Below, one piece after another: positions 16,159 to 24,983 of a stretch of 64,000 nucleotides of DNA. Below the pieces are notes generated by a model, which did no database searches, was not told the DNA's origin, and was given only the letters and a program-made list of their open reading frames with translations. Positions within the stretch are counted from its first letter, which is position 1. Each line of letters opens with the position of its first letter. The DNA comes from Anaerolineaceae bacterium (lineage in GTDB: Bacteria > Chloroflexota > Anaerolineae > Anaerolineales > Anaerolineaceae), in contig PABH01000053.1 in assembly GCA_002702705.1 (NCBI GenBank), positions 186,001 to 250,000 of the forward strand, given 5' to 3'. A program made the translations under genes and the position numbers.

Positions 16159-17237
16159 TGAAAACAAATATTATTGAGTTTTTATCGATAACAAAAACAT
16201 GGGGTTGTGAAAAATGCGGAAGTCTTTATCTTAAACATGATAAGTCCAGCTTCTGTCCGGTCTGTGGTGATAAACATGTTCAGGAAATTAATACCAATAC
16301 ACAATATCCCGAAATTGAATTAATACTAAATTTCCATAAAAACGTACAGGATTACGAAGACAAAATCCAAAATTTTATTCAACCTGTTAAATTTAAAACT
16401 GAACAACTTAATCTGAATACAATAAAAAAGAACGGAGAATGGGTATTTTTCCCATTTTGGTTAGTTGACAGCAAAGCCAATGGGTCTTGGAAAGCTGAGT
16501 TCGGCTTTAATTATTTAGTAGAAAGTTCAGTTGAACACTTACAACATGGAGAATGGATCAGCCAAAAAACAAATGAAACCCGAATTGATTGGAAGCCCCG
16601 ACAAGGTACAGTAGAAAAAGAATATTCCAATATCTCTATCTCCGCGTTATCTTATTACAATCAGTTAGAAAGAATTTTCGGGTCTTATAATTTATCAAAC
16701 GATAACAAATCCTTAACCGATTATCAATTTACCAATCAGATAACTTTAATTTATCCAAATATTGATAAAAATACCGGTTGGCAGTTTGCAAAAGAATCTT
16801 TAATAAAAAAAATAAATAGCGATTGTCAGAGCGCGGCAGGTGCCCAACATACAAAAACATTTTCACAGCAAGTTCAATTCAGTGACCAAAACTGGACTTT
16901 ATTACTTCTGCCTTATTTTGTTTCTCATTACTCTGATGAGGCAGGAAATCCTTATTCCATTTGGATCAATGGTCAATCTCTTAGAATTCAAGGCGATCGT
17001 TATTCATCCCCCGCCAAAGGAAAACAGTTCGGTTTTGTATTTTTATTAATCTCTTTTGTACTTTTTTTGCTATTCCTCTTATTTGGATACTTATCAAGAA
17101 TGTCGGATCTTGTGGCGATTTTGGCATTTTTTAGCTTATTAGCTAGTATTGGTTTTTTGATTGGTTCTATTTACTCCTTTTTTTACCCATCAAACTGGAA
17201 CAAAAAAAATACCAATACTTTTAATAAAGCTGGGTAA
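16158..17237 (+). CDS. Membrane-anchored zinc-ribbon protein (paralogue 2)
   Basis: Function unknown. The 359 residues start with one zinc ribbon (CEKC ... CPVC, about 17-37) and share the core of the preceding protein: a W-rich block FFPFWLVDSKANGSWKAEFG, then TGWQFAKESLIKKINSDCQ, NWTLLLLPYFVSHYSDEAG and SIWINGQSLRIQG. Two hydrophobic helices follow at about 295-345. The start codon shares its A with the previous stop (TAATG). Its last 17 bases overlap the convergent gene at 17221, which also encodes a zinc-ribbon membrane protein. Confidence 0.75.
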   Translation: MKTNIIEFLSITKTWGCEKCGSLYLKHDKSSFCPVCGDKHVQEINTNTQYPEIELILNFHKNVQDYEDKIQNFIQPVKFKTEQLNLNTIKKNGEWVFFPFWLVDSKANGSWKAEFGFNYLVESSVEHLQHGEWISQKTNETRIDWKPRQGTVEKEYSNISISALSYYNQLERIFGSYNLSNDNKSLTDYQFTNQITLIYPNIDKNTGWQFAKESLIKKINSDCQSAAGAQHTKTFSQQVQFSDQNWTLLLLPYFVSHYSDEAGNPYSIWINGQSLRIQGDRYSSPAKGKQFGFVFLLISFVLFLLFLLFGYLSRMSDLVAILAFFSLLASIGFLIGSIYSFFYPSNWNKKNTNTFNKAG

Positions 17238-17889
17238 CTAAAGCAGCTAATCCTAAACCTATTCCCACACCTATAAGGGAAAAAATAAAACCACCAATTC
17301 CACCTAATAAAGGGCGTATTTTTTCATAGATGTTTTTTTGCCTTGGTTTCCGTATGTGTCCTCCGATAAAAACCGAAAAACTGCTGAACAAAAACACAAC
17401 AAAAAGAATGATTGTTGGGCCAAGGCCTAAAACCGATAACAATATACCCACCACTGCACCAATAATAAAACCAATCGGAGTCCCAACCAATAACCATAAA
17501 TAAGATTTAATAACAATCCCCACCAATATACCAAAGCTTATTCCTGCGATTATTCCCCAAACAGGTAAAGAAGTTGCCCCGCCAATAACACCCAATCCAA
17601 AACTGACGACTGCAATTGTGATCGCTTCCCCAATCGTACGCCAAAACAACCCATACAGGCCCCATACTTGTTTAGAAAGCTCATCAGCATCTTTGCCCAC
17701 CTTTTTTGCAGTTTCCAAATATTCTTTTTCTGGTTTTGTTTTTATCTCCTCAAACGGAATAGATTTTCTCTCTATTTCCGAGTTAAAAGTTTGCTTTGTT
17801 GTTGTTAACGGTGCACCACAAGCAGCACATGATTCTTGGTCAGATGAATTTATCGTTTGACAATAAAGGCAAAGTTTTTTATTTATCAT
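17221..17889 (-). CDS. Zinc-ribbon multi-helix membrane protein
   Basis: Function unknown. A 222-residue protein with an N-terminal zinc ribbon (CLYCQTINSSDQESCAACG, residues about 7-25), a charged linker, and then five or six glycine-rich hydrophobic helices (for example GIIAGISFGILVGIVIKSYL). The glycine-zipper character suggests tight helix packing. Its ATG lies inside the last codons of the upstream 572-aa gene (11-base overlap), so the two are coupled. The 3' end overlaps that of the convergent zinc-ribbon gene by 17 bases, with no terminator between. Confidence 0.72.
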   Translation of the reverse strand: MINKKLCLYCQTINSSDQESCAACGAPLTTTKQTFNSEIERKSIPFEEIKTKPEKEYLETAKKVGKDADELSKQVWGLYGLFWRTIGEAITIAVVSFGLGVIGGATSLPVWGIIAGISFGILVGIVIKSYLWLLVGTPIGFIIGAVVGILLSVLGLGPTIILFVVFLFSSFSVFIGGHIRKPRQKNIYEKIRPLLGGIGGFIFSLIGVGIGLGLAALVTQLY

Positions 17890-19597
17890 TATTAATTAAA
17901 CGTCTTTTTTCCATCTTAAAAATTCTTCGAAGGATAGCTAAAGAAGCTGCATAAGTGGAATCCATACCCAGATAAGATAATGTTCCAGCACCCAAATTTT
18001 TACCTTTACTCAGTGGTGTATCTGATGCGTAATGTACCACGCCTAAATCAAAAGGAAGGCCATATAAATTAACAATTTCATTAACTGGATGTCGTGTTGG
18101 TCGGTACATTTCATATATAGCAGATAAAACAGGTCCAGCTTCCATCTCAATATCGGAATACCCCTCACGATAAAAGACTTCAGCCAATTTTCCATTTTGT
18201 AAAAATGTCCCCAGCACTGTAACTGCTTTTTGATTGTCCATTACCGTACCGTAAATTAAATCTTCAGATACGTCCTTGGCTGAAAAAGCATTCTTAAACA
18301 TATATGTATTTTTTGAGTGCTCATCATGCACAACATTTGGAATCATAACATCACCCAAAACCCCATTCAGGGTAGCTGCCTTTCCCATAATATAAACACC
18401 CAAGACCGGTGAAACGTGTTCTGCAACTTTAGTTAGGATGTTATAGGCTGCCAGTCCCAAAGGATAATCGATATTTAATATCAAGGCATTACTATTTTTT
18501 AAGTAAGCTAAATCAGAATGATTTAATAAACGCGGATCTAGCTCTTCAACATTTATCCGATTAATCGGAATAACTTGTGCATCAACATCAAAATAATGTT
18601 TGCTGGCTATGCGAATTATCCCAAGCTCTTTTTCATATGCCCGTTGTTCTTTTTTTAAGTAAGTCCAACCGGGGGTTTGTTGTGCTTTTTTTAGAAGGTA
18701 ATACAAAAAATTCTCTAAGTTTGTTTGGCTTTCACTGTTTTTAATTTGTTCCCATTCATCCTTTAATTTCTCATCGCCTTCTTTTTCTAAAAACGCCATT
18801 AGGATATCTTTTTTTCGAAACGCAAATCCGGTTAGAAGATTTGTGATAGAGTGTGTATTCGAGGAAACAAAATAAACGGGATTTTTTAATAGATCCGGGT
18901 AAGATCGTTCAATATTTTCCCACCAGGCGCGTGTCGCTCGCCAATATTCAGTTAAGGAACCAGTTAACAAATTAACCCGAAAAGCACATTTATGATCTTT
19001 AATTAACTTGAGGTAATCAATAAATTCGTCCTCCCATATGATACGGAGACGTAATAAATCCTCTTCTGCTAAATTTAAATGAGCAGCCAAGGATGAAAAT
19101 GCTTCATTTGAGATTAAGATATCATCAATTTTAAAATCTGTAGGGATTTTTTGCATCAGCAAATGCAATTTATTCCACTCAATTTGGTAAGCAGTTAGGC
19201 TAGGTAATACATCTTCAATATCGGTTCTACTAGCAATAAAACAACCTAAACGGTCTTTACCATCAAAATAACATCTTCGCCGTCTGGCTTTTGCTGTTAC
19301 AGGCTGCCAGCTCTCAACATCGCAAATACCATGCTGGTCAAAAACCGCACTGCTCTGACCTAAAATTATAAGGCGCACTTTGGACATACAATCGGGAAGC
19401 CTTAATATACTATATATAAAAGCAGCCGCATCCGGAGAATCATTCCGCGCATCAGGATGTAACAAAGAATTCATTCCCGCATGAACTTCTTCCAAAGTAC
19501 GAATTTGTATTTCTGTTGTTGATCTTAACAAAGAGTAAACTGTTCTTAGATACAAATCGATTTCTTCAGTTGCTGTTTTTGGGACTGTTCTTTCCAT
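17879..19597 (-). CDS. Large conserved hypothetical protein with nucleoside-phosphorylase-like C-terminal half
   Basis: A 572-residue soluble protein. The N-terminal 330 residues are mostly helical and I do not recognise them. The C-terminal half has features reminiscent of the purine nucleoside phosphorylase fold: ATLNGVLGDVMIPNVVHDEH, a GTVMDNQKAVTVLGTF strand-turn, and SDIEMEAGPVLSAI, comparable to the family's E-M-E-A segment. It may correspond to a DUF6909-type Chloroflexota family, but I cannot confirm that. GGAGG stands ahead of the ATG at 19597. The following zinc-ribbon membrane gene overlaps it by 11 bases, so the two likely work together. Confidence 0.65.
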   Translation of the reverse strand: MERTVPKTATEEIDLYLRTVYSLLRSTTEIQIRTLEEVHAGMNSLLHPDARNDSPDAAAFIYSILRLPDCMSKVRLIILGQSSAVFDQHGICDVESWQPVTAKARRRRCYFDGKDRLGCFIASRTDIEDVLPSLTAYQIEWNKLHLLMQKIPTDFKIDDILISNEAFSSLAAHLNLAEEDLLRLRIIWEDEFIDYLKLIKDHKCAFRVNLLTGSLTEYWRATRAWWENIERSYPDLLKNPVYFVSSNTHSITNLLTGFAFRKKDILMAFLEKEGDEKLKDEWEQIKNSESQTNLENFLYYLLKKAQQTPGWTYLKKEQRAYEKELGIIRIASKHYFDVDAQVIPINRINVEELDPRLLNHSDLAYLKNSNALILNIDYPLGLAAYNILTKVAEHVSPVLGVYIMGKAATLNGVLGDVMIPNVVHDEHSKNTYMFKNAFSAKDVSEDLIYGTVMDNQKAVTVLGTFLQNGKLAEVFYREGYSDIEMEAGPVLSAIYEMYRPTRHPVNEIVNLYGLPFDLGVVHYASDTPLSKGKNLGAGTLSYLGMDSTYAASLAILRRIFKMEKRRLINNDK

Positions 19598-19783
19598 TTT
19601 TCCTCCGGGTTGATTTGTTGTATTATAGCGGAAAATTAAATATTATTAAAATCGCTTAATTATTAATCCCTGTTTATAATTGTACTGTCTTTAATATAAT
19701 AAAAATTTCACATTACCGTTTATCCCTTTTTATGAAAAAATTAATAGATTAAATCCACGGTTACAATAGGCGAAATTAATTAA

Positions 19784-22054
19784 ATGACGAATAATATAAA
19801 GGTTATAGAAGCAAACAACATGGACAGATTCGACAGGTTTATCACAGAAATTTCTTCTGAATTTATCAATCTTGAATATCACGAAATTTCTGAAGCTATC
19901 ATACTGGGTTTACAAAAAATATCTGAGTTATTAGATATTGAGCGAATTGTTATTTATGTCATTTCCAATGAATTTAATGAGTCAGTGTTTGAATGGAAAA
20001 ATCATAAAAGCAAGTACCGCAACCTAACCACAAAAGAGAAAATTAAAATTCAATTTCCATGGTTAATTTGCCAGCTCGAGAAGAGTCCGCAAGTTTATAT
20101 TTCTGATTTATCTCTGCTGCCTGAATCAGCCCATATAGAAAAAGGTTTGTTTTTATCAGAAAAAATACTTTCTTTGGTAGCAGTTCCTGTCTTTCACAAA
20201 AGCAATCTCGCTGCTTGGATGGAGCTTTCCTCCTCAAAAAAATCTTTTGAACTTGACCATGACGTTATTTCTAGGATTAAAAACTGTGCCAATATTTTTA
20301 TGAGTGCTTTAACTCGAAAAAAGAACGAAGAAAAAATAATTCTCCTAAATAACGAACTTGAAAAGAAGATCCATGAAAAATCTATTGAATTAACAACTTT
20401 ATTAAATATTCAAAAAGCCCTAACAACCGAATTACATGTTGATCATGTCATTCAATTAATTGCTGATGAAGCACGAAGATTAACCAACACAAAAATTGGC
20501 ACGCTTTTCCTGCTTGAAGATGATATTTTAAAATTAAAGACTTTTTCTGGAGATCAGCGGTTTGGTTTGCCAATAGGTTATGAAATCTCTTTAAAACAGT
20601 CTATTCCCGGTGTTGCTTTAAAAACTGGTTCTCCTCTTTTGATAGAAGATGTAAACGATACGCCGGAAATTTTTCATGATTTTGTGAATACCATTAAAGT
20701 CAAATGCATTTTGTTGGTTCCCCTGTTATCAGGTCGAACCACAATTGGTGTTATTTCTGTTGCAGATAAAGAAACAGGGGTGTTAGGAAAAGATGATGAA
20801 CGCTTATTAAAAATGTTTGCTAATGTTGCTACGATAGCATTAGGAAATGCACATATTTATCAACAAGAGCAAGATCGTAGAGAAGAGGCAGAGCGTGGAC
20901 AAAAAATTGCTGAAGCATTAAGAGATATTTTAAGGATATTAAACTCGAAATTGGAATTACCAGAAGTTCTTTTTTATATTGCCAATCAGTCTAAAGATTT
21001 ATTGAGCGCAACGTCCACCATGGTCAGAAAAATCAATTATGAAAAAAGCACTGTAATAACGGAGGCATCTGCCAATTTACCACAAGCTTTTGATGTTATT
21101 AAAGAAATTCCTTTTTATGAGGGTGGATCGGATCGCATTTTACGTGAAAACAAACCGGTCGCAGTATCTGATTTAAGTGAAAGTTTAGGTCGATATCTTG
21201 AAGATCCGCAAGAATTATCTGATCCACAAAAAGCATGGGTAGAGGTAATTTTAAGGTATTTTAAATCTCACCTGATTGTGCCCTTGATTATTAGCGAGGA
21301 TCTCTATGGAACTTTAACATTCTATTATGAAAAACAACGTGAGTTTACCACAGAAGATATTCACCTCGCACTAACCTTAGCAACACAAGTATCACTTGCT
21401 ATAGAAAATGCCCGTCTTCGAAATACAGAGAAAGAAATTGCTGTAGCAGCCGAAAGAAATCGTTTAGCAAGAGATTTACACGATGCCGTTACACAAACTT
21501 TATTTTCAGCAACCTTAATTGCAGAAGTATTACCAAAACTCTGGAAAAAAAATCCATCGGAAGCCGAACAGAGATTAGAAGAACTTCGTCAACTGACTCG
21601 TGGAGCTTTAGCAGAAATGCGAACCCTCTTGTTGGAATTAAGACCATCCGCATTGATGGATGCTTCACTTCCGGAATTAATGAAACAATTATGTGAAGCA
21701 CTTAATGGGCGTTCTCGCTTACCGGTTGATTTGCAAATTCTCGGTGATGAAGAATTACCAGGTGAAGTCAAGGTGGCTGTATACCGGATCGCCCAAGAAG
21801 CTTTAAATAACATCGCCAAACATGCTGACCCGGAAGAGGTTTTTATCCAAATACAACTTCAAAAAGACCATTTTCGAATGATGATTCATGATGACGGCAA
21901 AGGCATGGTCATTAATAAGGAAGCACCATCTAACCACCTCGGTCTTAATATTATGCGAGAAAGAGCGCAATCGATTAATGCCAAATTATCCATTGAAAGT
22001 GAACCAAAAGAAGGCACAACCATTATTGTTGACTGGGAAAAACAAAAAAATTGA
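19784..22054 (+). CDS. Soluble sensor histidine kinase with three GAF domains (NarL/LiaS-type core)
   Basis: A 756-residue cytoplasmic kinase; no membrane helix is present. Three GAF sensor domains occupy about residues 15-185, 215-370 and 385-550, joined by coiled coils (EKIILLNNELEKKIHEKSIE). The HisKA_3 dimerisation helix carries the phosphorylated histidine in RNRLARDLHDAVTQTLF (about residue 566). An HATPase domain follows (YRIAQEALNNIAKHA, HDDGKGM, HLGLNIMRERAQ). Kinases of this type normally signal to a NarL/LuxR response regulator, but none lies next to it, so it is an orphan here. Multi-GAF kinases often sense redox state, cyclic nucleotides or small molecules; the ligand is unknown. 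Confidence 0.9.
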   Translation: MTNNIKVIEANNMDRFDRFITEISSEFINLEYHEISEAIILGLQKISELLDIERIVIYVISNEFNESVFEWKNHKSKYRNLTTKEKIKIQFPWLICQLEKSPQVYISDLSLLPESAHIEKGLFLSEKILSLVAVPVFHKSNLAAWMELSSSKKSFELDHDVISRIKNCANIFMSALTRKKNEEKIILLNNELEKKIHEKSIELTTLLNIQKALTTELHVDHVIQLIADEARRLTNTKIGTLFLLEDDILKLKTFSGDQRFGLPIGYEISLKQSIPGVALKTGSPLLIEDVNDTPEIFHDFVNTIKVKCILLVPLLSGRTTIGVISVADKETGVLGKDDERLLKMFANVATIALGNAHIYQQEQDRREEAERGQKIAEALRDILRILNSKLELPEVLFYIANQSKDLLSATSTMVRKINYEKSTVITEASANLPQAFDVIKEIPFYEGGSDRILRENKPVAVSDLSESLGRYLEDPQELSDPQKAWVEVILRYFKSHLIVPLIISEDLYGTLTFYYEKQREFTTEDIHLALTLATQVSLAIENARLRNTEKEIAVAAERNRLARDLHDAVTQTLFSATLIAEVLPKLWKKNPSEAEQRLEELRQLTRGALAEMRTLLLELRPSALMDASLPELMKQLCEALNGRSRLPVDLQILGDEELPGEVKVAVYRIAQEALNNIAKHADPEEVFIQIQLQKDHFRMMIHDDGKGMVINKEAPSNHLGLNIMRERAQSINAKLSIESEPKEGTTIIVDWEKQKN

Positions 22055-22107
22055 TATTTTATCTGCTCTATTGATTTAATTTCTTTTTTTATTTTTTGGG
22101 ACCAAGC

Positions 22108-22142
22108 ATTGACATCATCGAAAGTCTGAATGTGATGTCAAT
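22108..22142. repeat. Inverted repeat between convergent genes
   Basis: ATTGACATCA and TGATGTCAAT form perfect 10-bp arms separated by 15 bases. There is no T run after the stem on either strand, so it is not a standard terminator, though it lies between a convergent gene pair. Confidence 0.5.
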
Positions 22143-22165
22143 ATCATAATCTTGGAAAAATTCGT

Positions 22166-23245
22166 TTAAGCATACTTATCTAAAAGAAATGTAATAACCT
22201 GATCAGCCCCATTTATTTTATTTTGTACAGATCTGGCTTGGTTTTTCATAATTTTTTCAGCCTTATTAACCCATCCTCCAGATAATAAATCAGTTTCACT
22301 GAGTTCTCTCCCGATCATTGATCTGTGAATGAAATTCTCCAATTCTTGAGATTCGGGGAACATTAAACGAGGAATATACAATAGAGGTGTATCAGCATGG
22401 TAAGCTTCTGAAATAGTACTATAACCAACCTTTGCAATAATTAAATCCGCTGCTTGTACTAGATCTGGGTGGAAATAACGATGATTATGTGGAAGTAAAT
22501 GAAAATTTTTATATATTTTTTCTTCAGTTATATTTCCAACAGGAAATATAATTTTAAAATTTGAAGGCACTTTACTTAACATTGCTTCTTCGAAGTTTAT
22601 TGGAACACCACCCATTGTTATTAAAACCATTTTATCATCGGGTCGAACTTTCAATCTTTCTCTTATGATCTCTCTTGAATTCCTTGGAATACGTGAGATC
22701 GGCTCTATAGGAGAATAAGCAGATTGAAGTTTACAATATGGTTTTGTCACCAAATGATGTGTGGTTCGAGAAAAAACATCTGAAAAATATTTAATCCAAT
22801 TTTCTAGTTCCGGATTTTTTGGAAGATAAGCTTCATAGATCCAATCCCATGTAAAATTCTCAATTAATATAGAATCACAACCAATAGCCTCGGCAGCAAG
22901 TATACCTAATGGTGAAATATCCGAAAAAACAAGTTCAATCATTTGTACCTTAAGTTGTTTTACTAACTTTTGGAAAGTTGTTGCTTCTGGGGGAAAGATA
23001 CTTCGTAGTGACTGAATAGTTTGGGTAATATCTTCTTCAAATGGATTCTTTTGAATAAGCCCAACATCAGTGGACCATTGAATATAATCAAATTGATTTT
23101 CAGGTATAGAATTTGTAAAAAACCATTTCGGTGTATTAGTGTATATAAATACTCGATGCCCATTGGCGATAAGAAGATTAATAACAGCACTTGAGCGTGC
23201 TGCATGCCCAAATCCATGCGAAGAGATAAAATAAGCAATATTCAT
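22166..23245 (-). CDS. GT-B glycosyltransferase-like protein
   Basis: A 359-residue protein with the GT-B fold pattern. The start MNIAYFISSHGFGHAARS is the motif shared by MurG-like transferases and by the N-terminal domain of plant arabinokinase. The donor-binding half contains VLITMGGVPINFEEAML, DLVQAADLIIAKVGYSTISE and TPLLYIPRLMFPESQELENF, the classic GT28/GT1 C-terminal pattern. Donor and acceptor are unknown; cell-envelope or lipid glycosylation is possible. There is no signal peptide. GAGG precedes the ATG closely. The SpoIIE phosphatase and methyltransferase lie upstream on the same strand with short gaps, so an operon is possible. Confidence 0.78.
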   Translation of the reverse strand: MNIAYFISSHGFGHAARSSAVINLLIANGHRVFIYTNTPKWFFTNSIPENQFDYIQWSTDVGLIQKNPFEEDITQTIQSLRSIFPPEATTFQKLVKQLKVQMIELVFSDISPLGILAAEAIGCDSILIENFTWDWIYEAYLPKNPELENWIKYFSDVFSRTTHHLVTKPYCKLQSAYSPIEPISRIPRNSREIIRERLKVRPDDKMVLITMGGVPINFEEAMLSKVPSNFKIIFPVGNITEEKIYKNFHLLPHNHRYFHPDLVQAADLIIAKVGYSTISEAYHADTPLLYIPRLMFPESQELENFIHRSMIGRELSETDLLSGGWVNKAEKIMKNQARSVQNKINGADQVITFLLDKYA

Positions 23246-23313
23246 TTATCCTCAGTTATATAGGCAAAAATGAATCATAATAATCTGTTATAAAAACAGC
23301 TATCGCTGCCTTC

Positions 23314-24039
23314 TTACAAATCAAAATTGTAATCAGTCTGAACCGGTAAACGGATTCCCATTCTTCGAATATTATCCGTTTGTTTTGAAATCACTCTTAG
23401 TACAACAACACTCATATCATCATTTGGTTCATTTTGATCCAAACGTAATGCGTGGCCCAACAAAGAATCTGCTACATATTGAGCAGAAGGTTCTTGTTCA
23501 TCCAGATAAGCTTGTGTCATGGAACATATATCCAATGAGTGTCCATATTTTGATCCAGCTTGCGATATACCGTCGGTATACATAACAATTGTTGTTCCAG
23601 CCCTCAATGGGACTTCCGTGATTGCTGGCCGAATATTTCGCATGTGTCCAACTCCAACACTTTCACTGGAAACACACTCCACGTGGTTACCTTGTGCAAT
23701 AAACACTGGAGTTGGGTTATTTCGCGAAATGACAATCGTCTGCGTTTGCAAATCTGCGGACAATATGTTCATATATACAGAACTGGTACCGCCTCGTTCC
23801 ATAAATAAATAATCAGAGGCTGCCCGAGCAGCTGCGCCATCACGTACACCATCTGCCAATAAGGATATTACTTTTCGAACAACCATTGAAGAAATGTTTT
23901 TTGCATTATGGCCAGAATCTCTTCCGTCCACAAGAACTACCGATACGCCACCCATTGGTCGTTCAACTACTTCCAAGGTATCTCCGCTCTCGGTAGAGGT
24001 GTATTTCACAGCTTTTGCAACCGATAATTGAATTTCCAT
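23314..24039 (-). CDS. SpoIIE/PP2C-type serine phosphatase
   Basis: A single 241-residue PPM-family phosphatase domain without sensor domains. The metal-binding aspartates appear in SVVLVDGRDSGHNAKNIS, TTIVMYTDGISQAG and EPNDDMSVVVLRV, as in SpoIIE/RsbU/RsbX. Such enzymes dephosphorylate anti-sigma-antagonist proteins or other phosphoproteins. Its small stand-alone form resembles RsbX. No antagonist or anti-sigma kinase gene is adjacent, so its partner must be elsewhere. No clear ribosome site precedes the ATG at 24039. Confidence 0.87.
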   Translation of the reverse strand: MEIQLSVAKAVKYTSTESGDTLEVVERPMGGVSVVLVDGRDSGHNAKNISSMVVRKVISLLADGVRDGAAARAASDYLFMERGGTSSVYMNILSADLQTQTIVISRNNPTPVFIAQGNHVECVSSESVGVGHMRNIRPAITEVPLRAGTTIVMYTDGISQAGSKYGHSLDICSMTQAYLDEQEPSAQYVADSLLGHALRLDQNEPNDDMSVVVLRVISKQTDNIRRMGIRLPVQTDYNFDL

Positions 24040-24084
24040 AATAAGATTTTAATACAAAATCCAAAAAATGTAAGGTCATTTGTA

Positions 24085-24726
24085 TTATTTTTCTGCAATA
24101 AGTATGATTAATTTATGGGTATTTAACTTTTTATCGACAAAACTCACATTTTTAAATCTGGAAAATTGATTCTGATCTAGTATTGCGCGAGCTATATTCG
24201 GATTTATTTGTTGCCCTGTTATAGAATAAATCATCCTGTAAATCTTATCTCTAATAGAATTTCCAGTAAATTCGACACCTAATAAAATTATAAAACATCC
24301 GTCTGGTTTTAATAATTTACATATTTCTTCTTGATAAACAGTAAGGAAAACATATTCACTTGGAAAAATTGCAATAATCCTGTCAAATTGATTTGATAAA
24401 AATGGTAAATTAAGTACATTTGCCCGAACTAATCTTGCATGCGAGTATGTTTTGAGCCTTCGACGAGAAATCTTAGCCATAGAAGAGCTTTCATCGATTC
24501 CTATAATATTAAAATCATTCTTTAGTAAATGCTCTTGAAAATGACCAGTACCGAACCCTAGTTCTAGTATTGTCAGATCATCCGAAACAAATTCAGATAA
24601 ACTTTTTCCCCAATCAAACCATTTTCCGCTTGATACAACGTTGGCAACAATATCATAAGCCCAAGCAAAGTTATGATACAAATGAAAAAACAAAAATGAC
24701 ATCATTTTTTGAAATAATCTTCCCAT
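24085..24726 (-). CDS. Class I SAM-dependent methyltransferase
   Basis: A 213-residue Rossmann methyltransferase. Motif I is ILELGFGTGHFQEHLL (about residues 53-68), the ribose-binding acid is in FNIIGIDESSSMAKIS, and the later motifs are LVRANVLNLPFLSNQFDRII and LLKPDGCFIILLG. The N-terminal 30 residues are hydrophobic and aromatic (MMSFLFFHLYHNFAWAYDIV), typical of family members that act on lipids or quinones, but the substrate is unknown. A small inverted repeat (ATACTAC/GTAGTAT) overlaps the start codon region at 24725-24744. Confidence 0.82.
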   Translation of the reverse strand: MGRLFQKMMSFLFFHLYHNFAWAYDIVANVVSSGKWFDWGKSLSEFVSDDLTILELGFGTGHFQEHLLKNDFNIIGIDESSSMAKISRRRLKTYSHARLVRANVLNLPFLSNQFDRIIAIFPSEYVFLTVYQEEICKLLKPDGCFIILLGVEFTGNSIRDKIYRMIYSITGQQINPNIARAILDQNQFSRFKNVSFVDKKLNTHKLIILIAEK

Positions 24727-24913
24727 ACTACTCTATTGTAGTATAGTAAATAAAAATAAATAAAAACCATAGAATTTCCCGTTCAAACATTTTAGTTTTT
24801 CTTATTAATTCAATTAAATGAGCAAACAAAAAAAGCTTGGGAGTTCTTAAGGCAAACAACACATAATCAAAACAGCTAATTAAAATTTCCTTTCCAGATT
24901 AAATTTAAAAAAC

Positions 24914-24964
24914 TTGAATCAACTTTTATTTTTTGTTACACTCATTAAGGTAAGACCTCTTACC
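24914..24964 (+). promoter_or_regulatory. Promoter with FadR-type operator before the GntR/FGGY operon
   Basis: TTGAAT-17 bases-TACACT (24914-24942) is a plausible sigma-70 promoter. The perfect palindrome GGTAAGA-CC-TCTTACC (24949-24964) lies on the predicted transcription start, 19 bases before the ATG. Its core AGGTAAGACCT is a palindrome of the GGT-N3-ACC class read by FadR-type regulators. The 17-base sequence GGTAAGACCTCTTACCA differs at only two positions from the one in the FAD oxidase promoter (9354-9370). Confidence 0.7.
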
Positions 24965-24983
24965 ACAACAAGGATATTTATTT

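Noticed and set aside
22108-22142. Inverted repeat considered as a bidirectional terminator
   Set aside because: No T run follows the stem on either strand, so it is listed only as an inverted repeat.
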